A stretch of DNA of 64,000 nt from Gottfriedia acidiceleris (GTDB lineage: Bacteria > Bacillota > Bacilli > Bacillales > Bacillaceae_G), in the NCBI RefSeq assembly GCF_023115465.1, contig NZ_CP096034.1, positions 1,426,001 to 1,490,000 on the forward strand, read 5' to 3'. Position numbers and translations under genes: made by a program. Shown here in pieces: positions 1 through 7,987 of the stretch. Position 1 is the stretch's first letter, and every line of letters starts with the position of its first letter. The notes under the pieces were generated by a model that saw only the letters and a program-made list of their open reading frames with translations, was not told the DNA's origin and did no database searches.

Positions 1-1696
1 AGAAAATAATCTAGCAAAAGAATGGATTGATTCTCTACAAGATTCGATTTATTTACATTGGATTGATGAAATTGAAAGAAAACATCCGATAATTGAAGCG
101 ATTAGTACAGAGCAGTTTAATAGAATTCGTGAGAAATTGAAAAATTTAATCGAACAAAAACGAAATATTGGTAAACTTATGCTTCAAAATAAATTATTAA
201 GTTCAATCGAAGAAACTAAATTAAACTTTGGTAAAGCGATTAAAGAGCTTAGCCATCAAACATCTAAAAAGCGACAGTTATGGCCATTAAGAAAATTGGT
301 AAGAGAGTTTTCAGATAAAGGACTAACGGAATTACTACCAGTTTGGTTATTGTCACCTGAGGTTGTATCATCAATTTTACCTCTAACTGAAGGTTTATTT
401 GATCGTGTTATTTTTGATGAAGCGTCTCAATGTACAGTTGAAAATGGACTTCCTTCTATCTATAGAGGGAAAACAGTAGTTGTTGCTGGAGATGAAATGC
501 AATTACCACCATCTAATTTATTCCAAGGAAGCATGGAGGTAGATGAAGATGATGAAACAATGGGTGAGATTGAGGAATCAAAGAGCTTACTAAACTTGTC
601 TAAGCGTCATTTTCAAGAAAGCATTTTACAATGGCATTATCGATCTAAGTCTGAGGAATTAATTAATTTTTCAAATTATGCTTTTTATAATTCTAATATT
701 CAAATTGCACCAAACGTTGAACCTTTAAAACAACCTGCTGCAATAACTTGGAAAAAAATCGATGGATTATGGATAAACCAATCGAATCTTATAGAGGCAC
801 AATTTGTTGTATCAGAACTTAAAAAACAAATAATTACCTATCCAAATTTATCGGTTGGAATCATTACTTTTAATGCTAAACAGCAAGAAAAAATACTAGA
901 TGAGATTGAAAAACTTGCTGAAACAGATAAAGAATTTGAAGTGATCTATAATCAAATACAATCACGTGATTTGGATGAAAGAATATTTGTAAAAAATATC
1001 GAAAACGTACAAGGTGATGAGCGTGACGTAATTATCTTCTCAATTGGGTATGCTAAAGGAGAGAATGGTAGAGTTTATAATCGTTTTGGTACTTTAAGTC
1101 AATCTGGCGGAGAAAATAGATTAAATGTAGCAGTAAGTCGTGCAAAAGAAAAAATCCTAGTAGTTTCAAGTATTGAGCCAAGTGAACTTGATGTATCAAA
1201 TTCTAAAAATAGAGGTCCGAAATTATTAAAAGCATATCTTGAATATGCTAAGGCTACTTCTGAAAACAATCGAGATCTAGTTACAAGTACGCTAAAAGAT
1301 ATTCAAGAAGGAAGCAACACTATGGTTAGCTCACCAGCATTACATTTTGATTCAGGGTTTGAAGTTCAAGTTTATGATATGTTAGTTGAACTAGGATACG
1401 AAGTCCATACTCAAGTAGGTTTATCAGGATATCGTATTGATTTAGCAATTGTTGATCCAAATGATCCTTCTAAATACCTTCTTGGTATTGAATGTGATGG
1501 AGCTATGTACCATAGCTCACCAAGTGCTAAAGAAAGAGATGTTTATCGCCAAAAATTCCTTGAAGATAGAGGATGGAAAATTGAACGTATTTGGAGTAGG
1601 AATTGGTGGAAAAACCGTTCCGGTGAAATTGAAAGAATCGAACATGTTATTAAAGATTTGATTAAGAAACAAAAAGTAGCTGAGTTAATACTTTAG
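1..1696 (+). CDS. Superfamily 1 DNA/RNA helicase with C-terminal Vsr-like nuclease domain (5' partial)
   Basis: The reading frame is open from the first bases of the window, so the start lies upstream; about 564 residues are visible. In order it shows a Walker B-type segment (VIFDEASQC), motif III (GDEMQLPPS), motif IV around QWHYRS, motif V (NVQGDERDVIIFS) and motif VI (LNVAVSRAKEKI), the Upf1-like SF1 arrangement. The last 110 residues form a PD-(D/E)xK domain of the DUF559/MTES-1575 type, with GYRIDLAI and GIECDG supplying the acidic residues. Walker A must lie upstream. Large helicase-nuclease fusions of this kind are common in defence islands; that role is inferred from context. Domain calls are firm, the biological role is not. 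Confidence 0.88.
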   Translation, partial: ENNLAKEWIDSLQDSIYLHWIDEIERKHPIIEAISTEQFNRIREKLKNLIEQKRNIGKLMLQNKLLSSIEETKLNFGKAIKELSHQTSKKRQLWPLRKLVREFSDKGLTELLPVWLLSPEVVSSILPLTEGLFDRVIFDEASQCTVENGLPSIYRGKTVVVAGDEMQLPPSNLFQGSMEVDEDDETMGEIEESKSLLNLSKRHFQESILQWHYRSKSEELINFSNYAFYNSNIQIAPNVEPLKQPAAITWKKIDGLWINQSNLIEAQFVVSELKKQIITYPNLSVGIITFNAKQQEKILDEIEKLAETDKEFEVIYNQIQSRDLDERIFVKNIENVQGDERDVIIFSIGYAKGENGRVYNRFGTLSQSGGENRLNVAVSRAKEKILVVSSIEPSELDVSNSKNRGPKLLKAYLEYAKATSENNRDLVTSTLKDIQEGSNTMVSSPALHFDSGFEVQVYDMLVELGYEVHTQVGLSGYRIDLAIVDPNDPSKYLLGIECDGAMYHSSPSAKERDVYRQKFLEDRGWKIERIWSRNWWKNRSGEIERIEHVIKDLIKKQKVAELIL

Positions 1697-1754
1697 TACA
1701 TTACAGATGTGTAAATCAATAAAAACATATTTTTTATAAATTATGAAGGCATAA

Positions 1755-1792
1755 CAAAAAACACTTTAAATTTTTTATTTAGAGTGTTTTTT
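1755..1792. terminator. Bidirectional terminator between convergent genes
   Basis: A long A-rich/T-rich inverted repeat (CACTTTAAAT pairing with ATTTAGAGTG, with A-run and T-run flanks) lies between the helicase-nuclease and the convergent HNH gene. It can end transcription from both sides. Confidence 0.7.
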
Positions 1793-1857
1793 ACTTTTAG
1801 AATATTAAGTTGTTTACGAACGATTAAAGATTAATCATCCCTATTAAATTGATAGTT

Positions 1858-2895
1858 CTAAAAAGCAGGTTCATGTTCATTTAATGGTTTCCACTTAATA
1901 TTTCCAGATAAACTTGAACATTCATTATAAATACTTTGTAAAAATGCAATTCTTGTAGGAGTAGTTTTGCCCGTTTGGTTCTTCAAAGTTTCATTTAATG
2001 GATGATGACTTTCGATGAAAAACTCATTTCTTTTATGCAATCTTTCAAGAAATCTAATTTCAGGTATTCTTGCAAATTTTCCTTCTTTTCCTCGATTACA
2101 TTCTTTACACGCTAGTACTAGATTCCATACACCATTTAAATTTATAGGTAGTTCGCGTTGTAATGTATATGGTAAGAAGTGATCAACGTCCGCCAAACTC
2201 TCAGATCCTTCATCAATTGTAATATCATTAAAACAATAGAAGCACTTCCCTTTTTGATAACCATTTAAGGCATCTCTTGATGAAGTTACATCTATTCGTT
2301 TAAGTGTATTATCTTCATCGATAAAAAACATTTTGGATTGATCATCAAAATGAACATTTAATAATGAAGGACTTAAATTTAATGACCAAGCTGTTTCAAC
2401 AAGTCTCCATCTTGCTTCAACTTCATGACCAAAATTTTGGTGCTGTGCTGATTCATTTAAGTGAAACAAATCGTCAGTTAGGATAATACCTTTATTTTTA
2501 CCCTCTTTTTTTACTTCAAAAAATGAGACCGGAATGTTTTGTTGATTCACATTATGGAACGCATCCAAAACATTTTCGAAACCTAATTTTTTTGTTAAAA
2601 GGATTAAATCATCTTTTGTTATTGATCCACTATTATACTCCCTACATGCATTTAAAAAGCGACTTGAAGAAGATGTAGTTTGTTTATCATTAATTTTTAA
2701 ATGTTCACAAATGTATTTAGAAAAAGGGATTGATAATTCTTCTAATGGAATGAAAGTATTTTGATTATGGTTCTCTGAAATTTCTATTAAAGATTTAGCT
2801 AATGCAAATTTATAACTTGCTGAATTCTTTCCAAAAAGAATAACAGATCTGAAGTAAGATTCCAATGATGGAAACTCTTCTGTAAAAATATTCAA
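1858..2895 (-). CDS. HNH endonuclease domain protein
   Basis: 345 residues. The C-terminal third holds a treble-clef HNH nuclease: a CxxC pair (KCFYCF), the catalytic segment DVDHFLP, an Asn in NGVWNLV, and a second CxxC in ACKECNRGK. The N-terminal ~200 residues match nothing I recognise and may be a sensor or DNA-binding region. The start is TTG, 8 nt after AAAGGGG. It converges on the helicase-nuclease gene and diverges from the pyrophosphohydrolase gene at 2984. HNH proteins with unique N-termini are typical restriction or phage-defence effectors; that role is inferred, while the nuclease fold is well supported. Confidence 0.85.
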   Translation of the reverse strand: MNIFTEEFPSLESYFRSVILFGKNSASYKFALAKSLIEISENHNQNTFIPLEELSIPFSKYICEHLKINDKQTTSSSSRFLNACREYNSGSITKDDLILLTKKLGFENVLDAFHNVNQQNIPVSFFEVKKEGKNKGIILTDDLFHLNESAQHQNFGHEVEARWRLVETAWSLNLSPSLLNVHFDDQSKMFFIDEDNTLKRIDVTSSRDALNGYQKGKCFYCFNDITIDEGSESLADVDHFLPYTLQRELPINLNGVWNLVLACKECNRGKEGKFARIPEIRFLERLHKRNEFFIESHHPLNETLKNQTGKTTPTRIAFLQSIYNECSSLSGNIKWKPLNEHEPAF

Positions 2896-2983
2896 AAAAT
2901 TAACCCCTTTACTATTTAAATTAATATATTCTACAATTAAGTGTGTACTATAAATACTTATTTTTGGAAATGGAGAGTACTTT

Positions 2984-3316
2984 ATGACTATAAAATATTA
3001 TAACAAATTAGTAAGAGATAAAATTCCAGCAGTTATTACCAAATCCGGAAGTACATATGAGACAGAAGTCCTGGGTGAAAAAGAATACATAGAAAAATTA
3101 AATGAAAAGTTAAATGAAGAACTTGAAGAGTTCTATAATGCAACACCTGAAGAAACTGTAGGGGAAATTGCTGATATTTTGGAAGTGATTTATGCTTTAG
3201 CTGAAACGAAAGGTATTACTATTGAGGAAATTGAGAGAGTTCGACTTCAAAAGAAGGAAGATCGTGGTGGATTTAAAGAAAGAATTTTACTGAAACATGT
3301 TGTAGAAGGTAAATGA
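2984..3316 (+). CDS. MazG-like nucleoside triphosphate pyrophosphohydrolase
   Basis: 110 residues, all-alpha NTP-PPase of the COG4997 type. The family hallmark YNKLVRDKIP is at residues 6-15, followed by acidic helices (NEELEEF; VGEIADILEVIYAL) that coordinate Mg2+ through the ExxE and ExxD pairs. Such enzymes hydrolyse NTPs to NMP and pyrophosphate, often for nucleotide-pool cleansing. ATG start with TGGAGAG 5-6 nt upstream. It sits 40 bp before the Mrr-like restriction gene, probably in one transcript. That neighbourhood suggests a nucleotide-depletion or damage role, but housekeeping is equally possible. Confidence 0.85.
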   Translation: MTIKYYNKLVRDKIPAVITKSGSTYETEVLGEKEYIEKLNEKLNEELEEFYNATPEETVGEIADILEVIYALAETKGITIEEIERVRLQKKEDRGGFKERILLKHVVEGK

Positions 3317-3356
3317 TTTTATTTTTGTATTTCTGTTTTAATTAGGGGGAGATATT

Positions 3357-4340
3357 TTGACTAAATGGTGGATGGTACGTGCAGGGGATAATAACGAGTT
3401 AATACCAATTTGGAAGCAGAAAAATGTAGTATCAATTGGTTGGGCAGATTTGGGTAATCCAAAACTATTTTCATCTAGAGATGTATTAATACAAAAAGCA
3501 CATAAAGTATACGAGGAAGATAAACCTGCTGCTCGTATAAACTGGGCAAGTCAGGTTTGGCGTTTTAGTAAGGAAATTGAAGAAGGAGACCGTGTAATTA
3601 CATATGCAAGAGATAAAAGAGAATATTTGATTGGTACGGTTAAAAAAGCACATAGATTTGATGTAAACGTAGTAGGTGACTATTATCCAAATATTATTGA
3701 AGTTATATGGGAGGATAAACAAATTCCTAGGGATAATTTATCACAAGGTGCTAGAAATACTCTGGGATCTGTCCTTACGGTATTTCGAGTTGACGATTGG
3801 GGAATTGAGTTGGAAGCGATAGTAAAGGGGAATCAACCAACTACTGATTCTGATGACAACAAAGAGGAAGAAGAGATTATTAAAGAAGATTTTGTACAAA
3901 AGGCATTAACAATGGTACAAGACAAGGTAGATAAACTAGATCCGTGGGCTATGCAAGATTTGTTAGCGGGGTTACTACAAGCCATGGGTTACAATGTTCG
4001 AGTTAGCCCCAAAGGTCCTGATGGTGGTGTAGATATATTAGCCCATAAGGATGCTTTTGGGTTTGAGAAACCAATTATTAAAGTGCAAGTAAAACATCGC
4101 AAGTCAACCTCTGGTTCACCAGAAATTCAGCAATTGCTTGGTGCTCACCCGATTGATGCTAATGCTTTATTCTTGTCCACTGGTGGATTTACATCACAAG
4201 CAAAAGAGGTAGCGAGACAAAACAACGTTAAGTTACTCGATTTAGAAGAATTAGTAAATTTAATAGTTTATTGGTATGAAAAAATGCCTAATGAAACACG
4301 TTCATTATTGCCATTACAAAAGATATATGTACCTGAGTAA
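3357..4340 (+). CDS. Mrr-type restriction endonuclease with N-terminal PUA-like domain
   Basis: 327 residues. Residues 1-150 (WWMVRAGDNNEL, RVITYARDKREYLIGTV) look like a PUA/EVE-like domain, a fold that often recognises modified bases. Residues ~195-310 are an Mrr catalytic domain: AMGYNVRVSPKGPDGGVDIL followed by VQVKH gives the D...QxK signature of this PD-(D/E)xK branch, and ALFLSTGGFTSQAKEVA is the conserved Mrr tail. This architecture fits a type IV enzyme cutting modified DNA. TTG start after GGGGGAG. It lies downstream of the MazG-like gene. Modification specificity cannot be read from the sequence. Confidence 0.87.
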   Translation: MTKWWMVRAGDNNELIPIWKQKNVVSIGWADLGNPKLFSSRDVLIQKAHKVYEEDKPAARINWASQVWRFSKEIEEGDRVITYARDKREYLIGTVKKAHRFDVNVVGDYYPNIIEVIWEDKQIPRDNLSQGARNTLGSVLTVFRVDDWGIELEAIVKGNQPTTDSDDNKEEEEIIKEDFVQKALTMVQDKVDKLDPWAMQDLLAGLLQAMGYNVRVSPKGPDGGVDILAHKDAFGFEKPIIKVQVKHRKSTSGSPEIQQLLGAHPIDANALFLSTGGFTSQAKEVARQNNVKLLDLEELVNLIVYWYEKMPNETRSLLPLQKIYVPE

Positions 4341-4360
4341 AAATACGTTATTATATATTA

Positions 4361-4390
4361 AAAAGACTCCCTTTTAAGGGAGTTTTGTTA
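4361..4390 (+). terminator. Rho-independent terminator after the Mrr-like gene
   Basis: Stem ACTCCC/GGGAGT with a TTTTAA loop followed by TTTTG, 20 bp downstream of the restriction gene. Confidence 0.75.
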
Positions 4391-4653
4391 TGTTGATTAA
4401 GGTAGAAGAGACTTAGGGAATTGAACGATGACAGAGATCTTATCCACTGACCATCCAATCAGTTAAGATTAATAGATTTAATCAACCTAATCTAAAAAGA
4501 AAATGTAGGAGGATTTCCTATGATTAAATTCACTTAACTATTATTAAATCGTGGGGATGGGGAAGTGCAAGTGCGAAAATAAGTGGTCGTGTGAAAAAAC
4601 TTTGAAATTAATAAAAATTGTAAAAAGACAAGTAGGTAGTTCTTATTACACTA

Positions 4654-4688
4654 AAAAGAGAATAACCACTCGTGGTTATTCTCTTCTG
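4654..4688 (-). terminator. 12-bp perfect hairpin, likely terminator for the minus-strand unit
   Basis: GAGAATAACCAC at 4658-4669 pairs perfectly with 4672-4683 around a 2-nt loop. Read on the minus strand it is followed by TTTTTAG, as expected for a terminator of the 6567-4948 unit; on the plus strand the T-tract is poor. Confidence 0.55.
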
Positions 4689-4947
4689 AAAATCGATTAC
4701 TTTTAACATACCCACTTAGATCTACATCGTTGATATTATCATATATTTTATATTATTTATTGAAATTAAATCTAAGGATGTGCTTTTTAGATTTTTTTCA
4801 CTATTACACCCCATAAAATCAAAATATACTTAGGGATATAAATATAAAAAACTTTTTCATTTTTTACCTCGACACATTATGTCTTACATACACGGTATAT
4901 CTATTTATTGTCAATACTGTGAGATTACTCAAGAGTGAATGATTATT

Positions 4948-5733
4948 TTATTTGATTACTATGTCATATTTGGAACTTAGTTTATTAATTAAATTAGATT
5001 TAATAGTTTGGTAGTTATTAGCAAAATACATGTCTCTAAATAATTTTGGTTTTTGAGCGTAATCCACAATTTTGGATACATATATAATTGTCATTCCATC
5101 ATCATTCATTTGATGTACCACTTTGCCAATATTTGAATCATCAACTATAATATTTGACTTATCATTTGAGGAACTTGGTTGAAGAAAATCTAAATGGACA
5201 GTATAAGTTTTTTCAAAATTAATTTTGTGTTCTTTTTCAATAATTATTGCGTTTTTTCCAGATTCTAAATCATTTTGCAATTTTGTGGCTAAATTATGAT
5301 TAATTGTTTGATAAGAAAGTACTTGATACATCTTTGGAGCCTCTAATTGGTAATTATCTTTAAAATATTTTTTTATTATAGAATCATTATTTTTTAGATT
5401 AAATAAATGATACACATAATATGGTTGTTTATTCGATTTATTTATGTTCATTTCAGGGAATTTTTTATTTAGCTTTATTAATTCTATTTTACTTGGCGAT
5501 GATAAGTTATATTTATTTGCTTCTTTTTCAATGATATATGAATTTGCTTGATTATTTAATTCGTGAATTTTATATTTTTTTTCTAACGATTTTAACAATT
5601 CTTGTTCATTAATGATTGGTTTATTATCTATCGATAAGACTGTTTTTGGAGTTATTATTTTTATAAACTCAATATTGAATACTAAACTTATCAAAAGTAA
5701 AACAGATAGTATTAGTTTTAAATGCTTTTTAAT
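4948..5733 (-). CDS. Secreted or membrane-anchored foldase-like protein (SurA/PrsA N-domain-like), probable ATT start
   Basis: A TTG at 5694 would start the frame in the middle of a hydrophobic stretch. The frame stays open upstream to an ATT at 5733-5731, exactly 8 nt after AAGGAG; that start restores a standard export signal, KKHLKLILSVLLLLISLVF. The product is then 261 residues. Residues ~35-100 resemble the SurA/PrsA N-terminal chaperone pattern (VLSIDNKPIINEQELLKSL, later IIEKEANKYNLS); no PPIase parvulin domain is visible. It begins 15 nt after the stop of the secreted Cys-rich protein, so the two are co-transcribed and it may help that partner fold. Fold assignment is tentative; the start is inference from spacing and signal peptide. 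Confidence 0.6.
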   Translation of the reverse strand: MKKHLKLILSVLLLISLVFNIEFIKIITPKTVLSIDNKPIINEQELLKSLEKKYKIHELNNQANSYIIEKEANKYNLSSPSKIELIKLNKKFPEMNINKSNKQPYYVYHLFNLKNNDSIIKKYFKDNYQLEAPKMYQVLSYQTINHNLATKLQNDLESGKNAIIIEKEHKINFEKTYTVHLDFLQPSSSNDKSNIIVDDSNIGKVVHQMNDDGMTIIYVSKIVDYAQKPKLFRDMYFANNYQTIKSNLINKLSSKYDIVIK

Positions 5734-5748
5734 AACAATTTCTCCTTT

Positions 5749-6567
5749 TTAATGTTTATGGAATCTATTGTAATGACCGATAAAAGTCGAACATTTTCCT
5801 TGTTTTGAACTTGGGCTGGCAGCACAATATTTATTCGATGTATAATCAGCTAAACATCTTGTACTTCGACCTAGAGAATAATCACAGTCACTCATAATAA
5901 AATTAATTGCTGCTACTGGATAATGATTTGGATAGTATTTTCCATTTCCTAAAGGTCCATTAAAACGATTGCAATGTAATCGATCACCGTAGTGTCCTTG
6001 TTCTCCTATTTCCCAATGGGGATCTGTTGAAGTAGCTCTTGAACTCAATTTTGTGGTAGGCTCTTCAGTATATTTGTCTTTTTCTGAATCCTTTAATATT
6101 TGAGAAATATCCATTTCTTTAATAATGCTTACTTCATTTTGAGAAAAATCAACAATTTGGCTTAAATCATCATCTATTCCTTCTACTGAAATGTTTACTA
6201 ATTTTTTACCATCACCATTTAAAACTACTTCTCCATTGTTATTTGCAGTTTTCGACTCTTCGCTATTTTCTAGTGAAACTTCAACATTTTCCTGTGTAAC
6301 AAAACGCTCAAAAATATCTTCATCTGGATTGTAGCTCCAACCAGTATCGCCATTAGAAATTAAATTAATTGTATTATTTTTTTCTTTTTCAGAAACCTCG
6401 TTCCAATCAACTTTATAAGTTTGTCTAAATAACACTTTAATTAAAGTGTTTTTCGAATCTACATTTTCAGCATTAGATTTAATGGGGATAGATGTTATCA
6501 CCAACGCTAATAATGTGATTACCAAAAAATACCATTCTTTCTTTCTTGAAATAAATTTTTTCTGCAT
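5749..6567 (-). CDS. Secreted protein with Cys/His-rich C-terminal domain, unknown function
   Basis: 272 residues. Residues 1-33 form a Sec signal (basic RKKEW, hydrophobic FLVITLLALVI, cleavage near SNAE). The middle is acidic and repeats LISNGDTGWSYNPDE-like polar text without a known domain. The last ~90 residues change character: five cysteines (LHC, SDC, TRC, KYC, GKC), many His/Tyr, and an end in GHYNRFHKH. This could be a disulfide-linked or metal-binding module, possibly released by proteolysis. First gene of a two-gene unit with the foldase-like protein. A secreted toxin or bacteriocin-like role is possible but unproven; I do not recognise the family. Confidence 0.7.
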   Translation of the reverse strand: MQKKFISRKKEWYFLVITLLALVITSIPIKSNAENVDSKNTLIKVLFRQTYKVDWNEVSEKEKNNTINLISNGDTGWSYNPDEDIFERFVTQENVEVSLENSEESKTANNNGEVVLNGDGKKLVNISVEGIDDDLSQIVDFSQNEVSIIKEMDISQILKDSEKDKYTEEPTTKLSSRATSTDPHWEIGEQGHYGDRLHCNRFNGPLGNGKYYPNHYPVAAINFIMSDCDYSLGRSTRCLADYTSNKYCAASPSSKQGKCSTFIGHYNRFHKH

Positions 6568-6999
6568 ACAGAAACCACCTTAACCTTTCAACTGAAATTT
6601 TATATAGAGATAAGACCACTTGAGGATTACTTTTCAATTAATCAATAAAAATATTTCTCAATTAGTATCTCTATATAATAATGTTAACAGAGTGTAATCT
6701 TTATTTTTTACTAAAATATTACAAAAATATGAAAGTTTTACCATTGTTATAAAATGAGAATAAATGAAAGACCTACTCGATTCTTGAGTAGGTTTATTAA
6801 AGTTAGTAAATAATCCTTAAAAAAATCTGGTTCATTTTTACTAAAATAATAAGATATTCTATGTTAAAATGATAAATAGATTTAGATAAATGTGAAATAC
6901 ATCTTTGTTTCTTAGCAAACTATTAAACATATTTATTTAATGTAAATTTTATAAATTATGTAGCATTTGTTACAAAAAAATAGATAGGAGTTATTAAAG
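6568..6999. promoter_or_regulatory. Divergent control region with a 13-bp inverted repeat
   Basis: Perfect arms TTATATAGAGATA (6600-6612) and TATCTCTATATAA (6666-6678) lie 53 bp apart just upstream of the minus-strand Cys-rich gene. They look like a spaced operator or a long leader hairpin. A second hairpin (ACCTACTC/GAGTAGGT, 6771-6793) and a TATGTTAAAAT extended -10 (about 6860) precede the Excalibur gene at 7000. Confidence 0.5.
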
Positions 7000-7263
7000 A
7001 TGAAAAAACTTGCTATTGGTATTCTTACAATTGGACTTATTCAAAGTTATTCAATTATTTCAACTGACAATGCTAGTGCAGCTGTGAAATATTTTAAAAA
7101 CTGTACTGAAATGCACGAAACTTACAAGGGTGGAGTTGCCCGTAGTTCAACCGTTAAAAATAAAGGAGGTAAAACTAAATATAAACCTTATGTATCAAAA
7201 GCTCTATATGACGCTAACCAAAAAATGGATCGAGATAATGATAAAATAGCGTGTGAAAGATAG
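7000..7263 (+). CDS. Secreted Excalibur-domain protein
   Basis: 87 residues: a signal peptide (MKKLAIGILTIGLIQSYSII, cleavage near ASA-A) followed by one Excalibur domain, FKNCTEMHETYKGGVARSS ... PYVSKALYDANQKMDRDNDKIACE. The paired Cys and the DxDxD-containing loop define this extracellular calcium-binding fold. The usual Gly of DRDxDGIACE is Lys here, which may alter metal binding. ATG start with AGGAG upstream, and a strong terminator follows. It is monocistronic. In Firmicutes such small domains are secreted or fused to nucleases; the free-standing role is unknown. Confidence 0.9.
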   Translation: MKKLAIGILTIGLIQSYSIISTDNASAAVKYFKNCTEMHETYKGGVARSSTVKNKGGKTKYKPYVSKALYDANQKMDRDNDKIACER

Positions 7264-7291
7264 TATCACCATACATATTAAAGTACTAATG

Positions 7292-7325
7292 CAGTCTTCA
7301 AATTTTGAAGACTGTATTTTTTATT
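7292..7325 (+). terminator. Terminator after the Excalibur gene
   Basis: Stem CAGTCTTCAA/TTGAAGACTG with a 3-nt loop followed by a T-rich tract. Confidence 0.85.
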
Positions 7326-7377
7326 TTCGAATTCTTCAAATTTTTATCACATTTACAATGAGTTTAACAAAACTTAG

Positions 7378-7396
7378 TATGTTAATATTTTCACAA
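7378..7396 (+). promoter_or_regulatory. Extended -10 promoter, TATGTTA/TTCACAA family copy a
   Basis: TATGTTAATATTTTCACAA: a TATGn extended -10 with hexamer TAATAT and a conserved TTTCACAA tail where transcription should begin. Near-identical copies occur at 12083, 14901, 20298 and 39277. It stands 52 bp before a ribosome binding site and TTG start at 7449. Confidence 0.6.
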
Positions 7397-7448
7397 GTTA
7401 GTAAATTTTACTTATTATTTAATTTCTTACTAAAAAGGAGTGAGACTT

Positions 7449-7544
7449 TTGGAGAAAAATTGTTATTTTCTTCAATTAGAGCTAAATTGTAAAAATCATA
7501 TGATTCTCGCTATAAATAAGATACAAAAGGGGCTAGAAGTTTAA
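7449..7544 (+). pseudogene. N-terminal fragment of a frameshifted small gene
   Basis: A TTG preceded by AAAAAGGAG at 8-nt spacing opens a 31-codon frame (MEKNCYFLQLELN...) that ends in TAA at 7544. The next ORF (7553-7927) is open in another frame from 7520 and reads ...ARSLIGYMVIEDVN, which would continue this fragment naturally after one frameshift near 7525-7535. I read the two as one gene interrupted by an indel. Alternatively this is a short upstream ORF coupled to the next gene. Confidence 0.4.
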
Positions 7545-7552
7545 TTGGTTAT

Positions 7553-7927
7553 ATGGTAATAGAAGATGTTAATCGTCCAGGTACACCTAATGATTTTAGA
7601 GATTTACATCCTGTATTTTTAAAAGACTGGGATGATGATCGAAATCTTAATTTTGCGAGAATTTATACTTTTGATAGTATAACTGAGGAAAAAATAGATG
7701 CATTAATAGAACTTGCAGAAACGTTTATTGAGTTTAAACCAAGTGTAAATCTTAAAGTAGATTTTTTTTTTGCAAATGAGGTTTTTAAACTCTATGAGAA
7801 GAGTTGGGAAAATGATATGAATAGGATTCCTGTTTATCAATGGTTGATTGATGCTAATAGTGAAAATCCAATTAATTTAGAAAAACTAAAAATTGATTCA
7901 TTAAATCATCTATCACAAGATGAATAG
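7553..7927 (+). CDS. Uncharacterised 124-residue protein, probably lacking its original N-terminus
   Basis: Acidic soluble protein (VIEDVNRPGTPNDFRDLHPVF, later KDWDDDRN) of no recognised family. The ATG at 7553 has no ribosome binding site of its own; the only good one lies at 7437-7440, in front of the TTG of the preceding 31-codon frame. Residues just upstream of the ATG in this frame also look coding, which supports a frameshifted gene spanning 7449-7927. It is followed closely by two small membrane-protein genes (7988, 8589), so all may share the promoter at 7378. Confidence 0.6.
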   Translation: MVIEDVNRPGTPNDFRDLHPVFLKDWDDDRNLNFARIYTFDSITEEKIDALIELAETFIEFKPSVNLKVDFFFANEVFKLYEKSWENDMNRIPVYQWLIDANSENPINLEKLKIDSLNHLSQDE

Positions 7928-7987
7928 ATATTATTAAAACTTTAAAAGAAACAACCCTACATTTCATAAAAGTGAAGAGGAATAATA

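Larger units (their letters stand above)
4341..4947. other. 607-bp gap without a convincing gene
   Basis: Besides the two hairpins, this stretch holds a perfect ribosome binding site (AGGAGG at 4507-4512) placed 7 nt before an ATG at 4520, but the frame stops after five codons. A nearby frame (about 4528-4605) encodes a short basic peptide ending in SGRVKKL. It may be a leader peptide or the relic of a small gene. Nothing else was recognised. Confidence 0.4.

Noticed and set aside
7253-7492. 79-residue plus-strand ORF
   Set aside because: Starts inside the Excalibur gene, crosses its terminator and a promoter; not protein-like.
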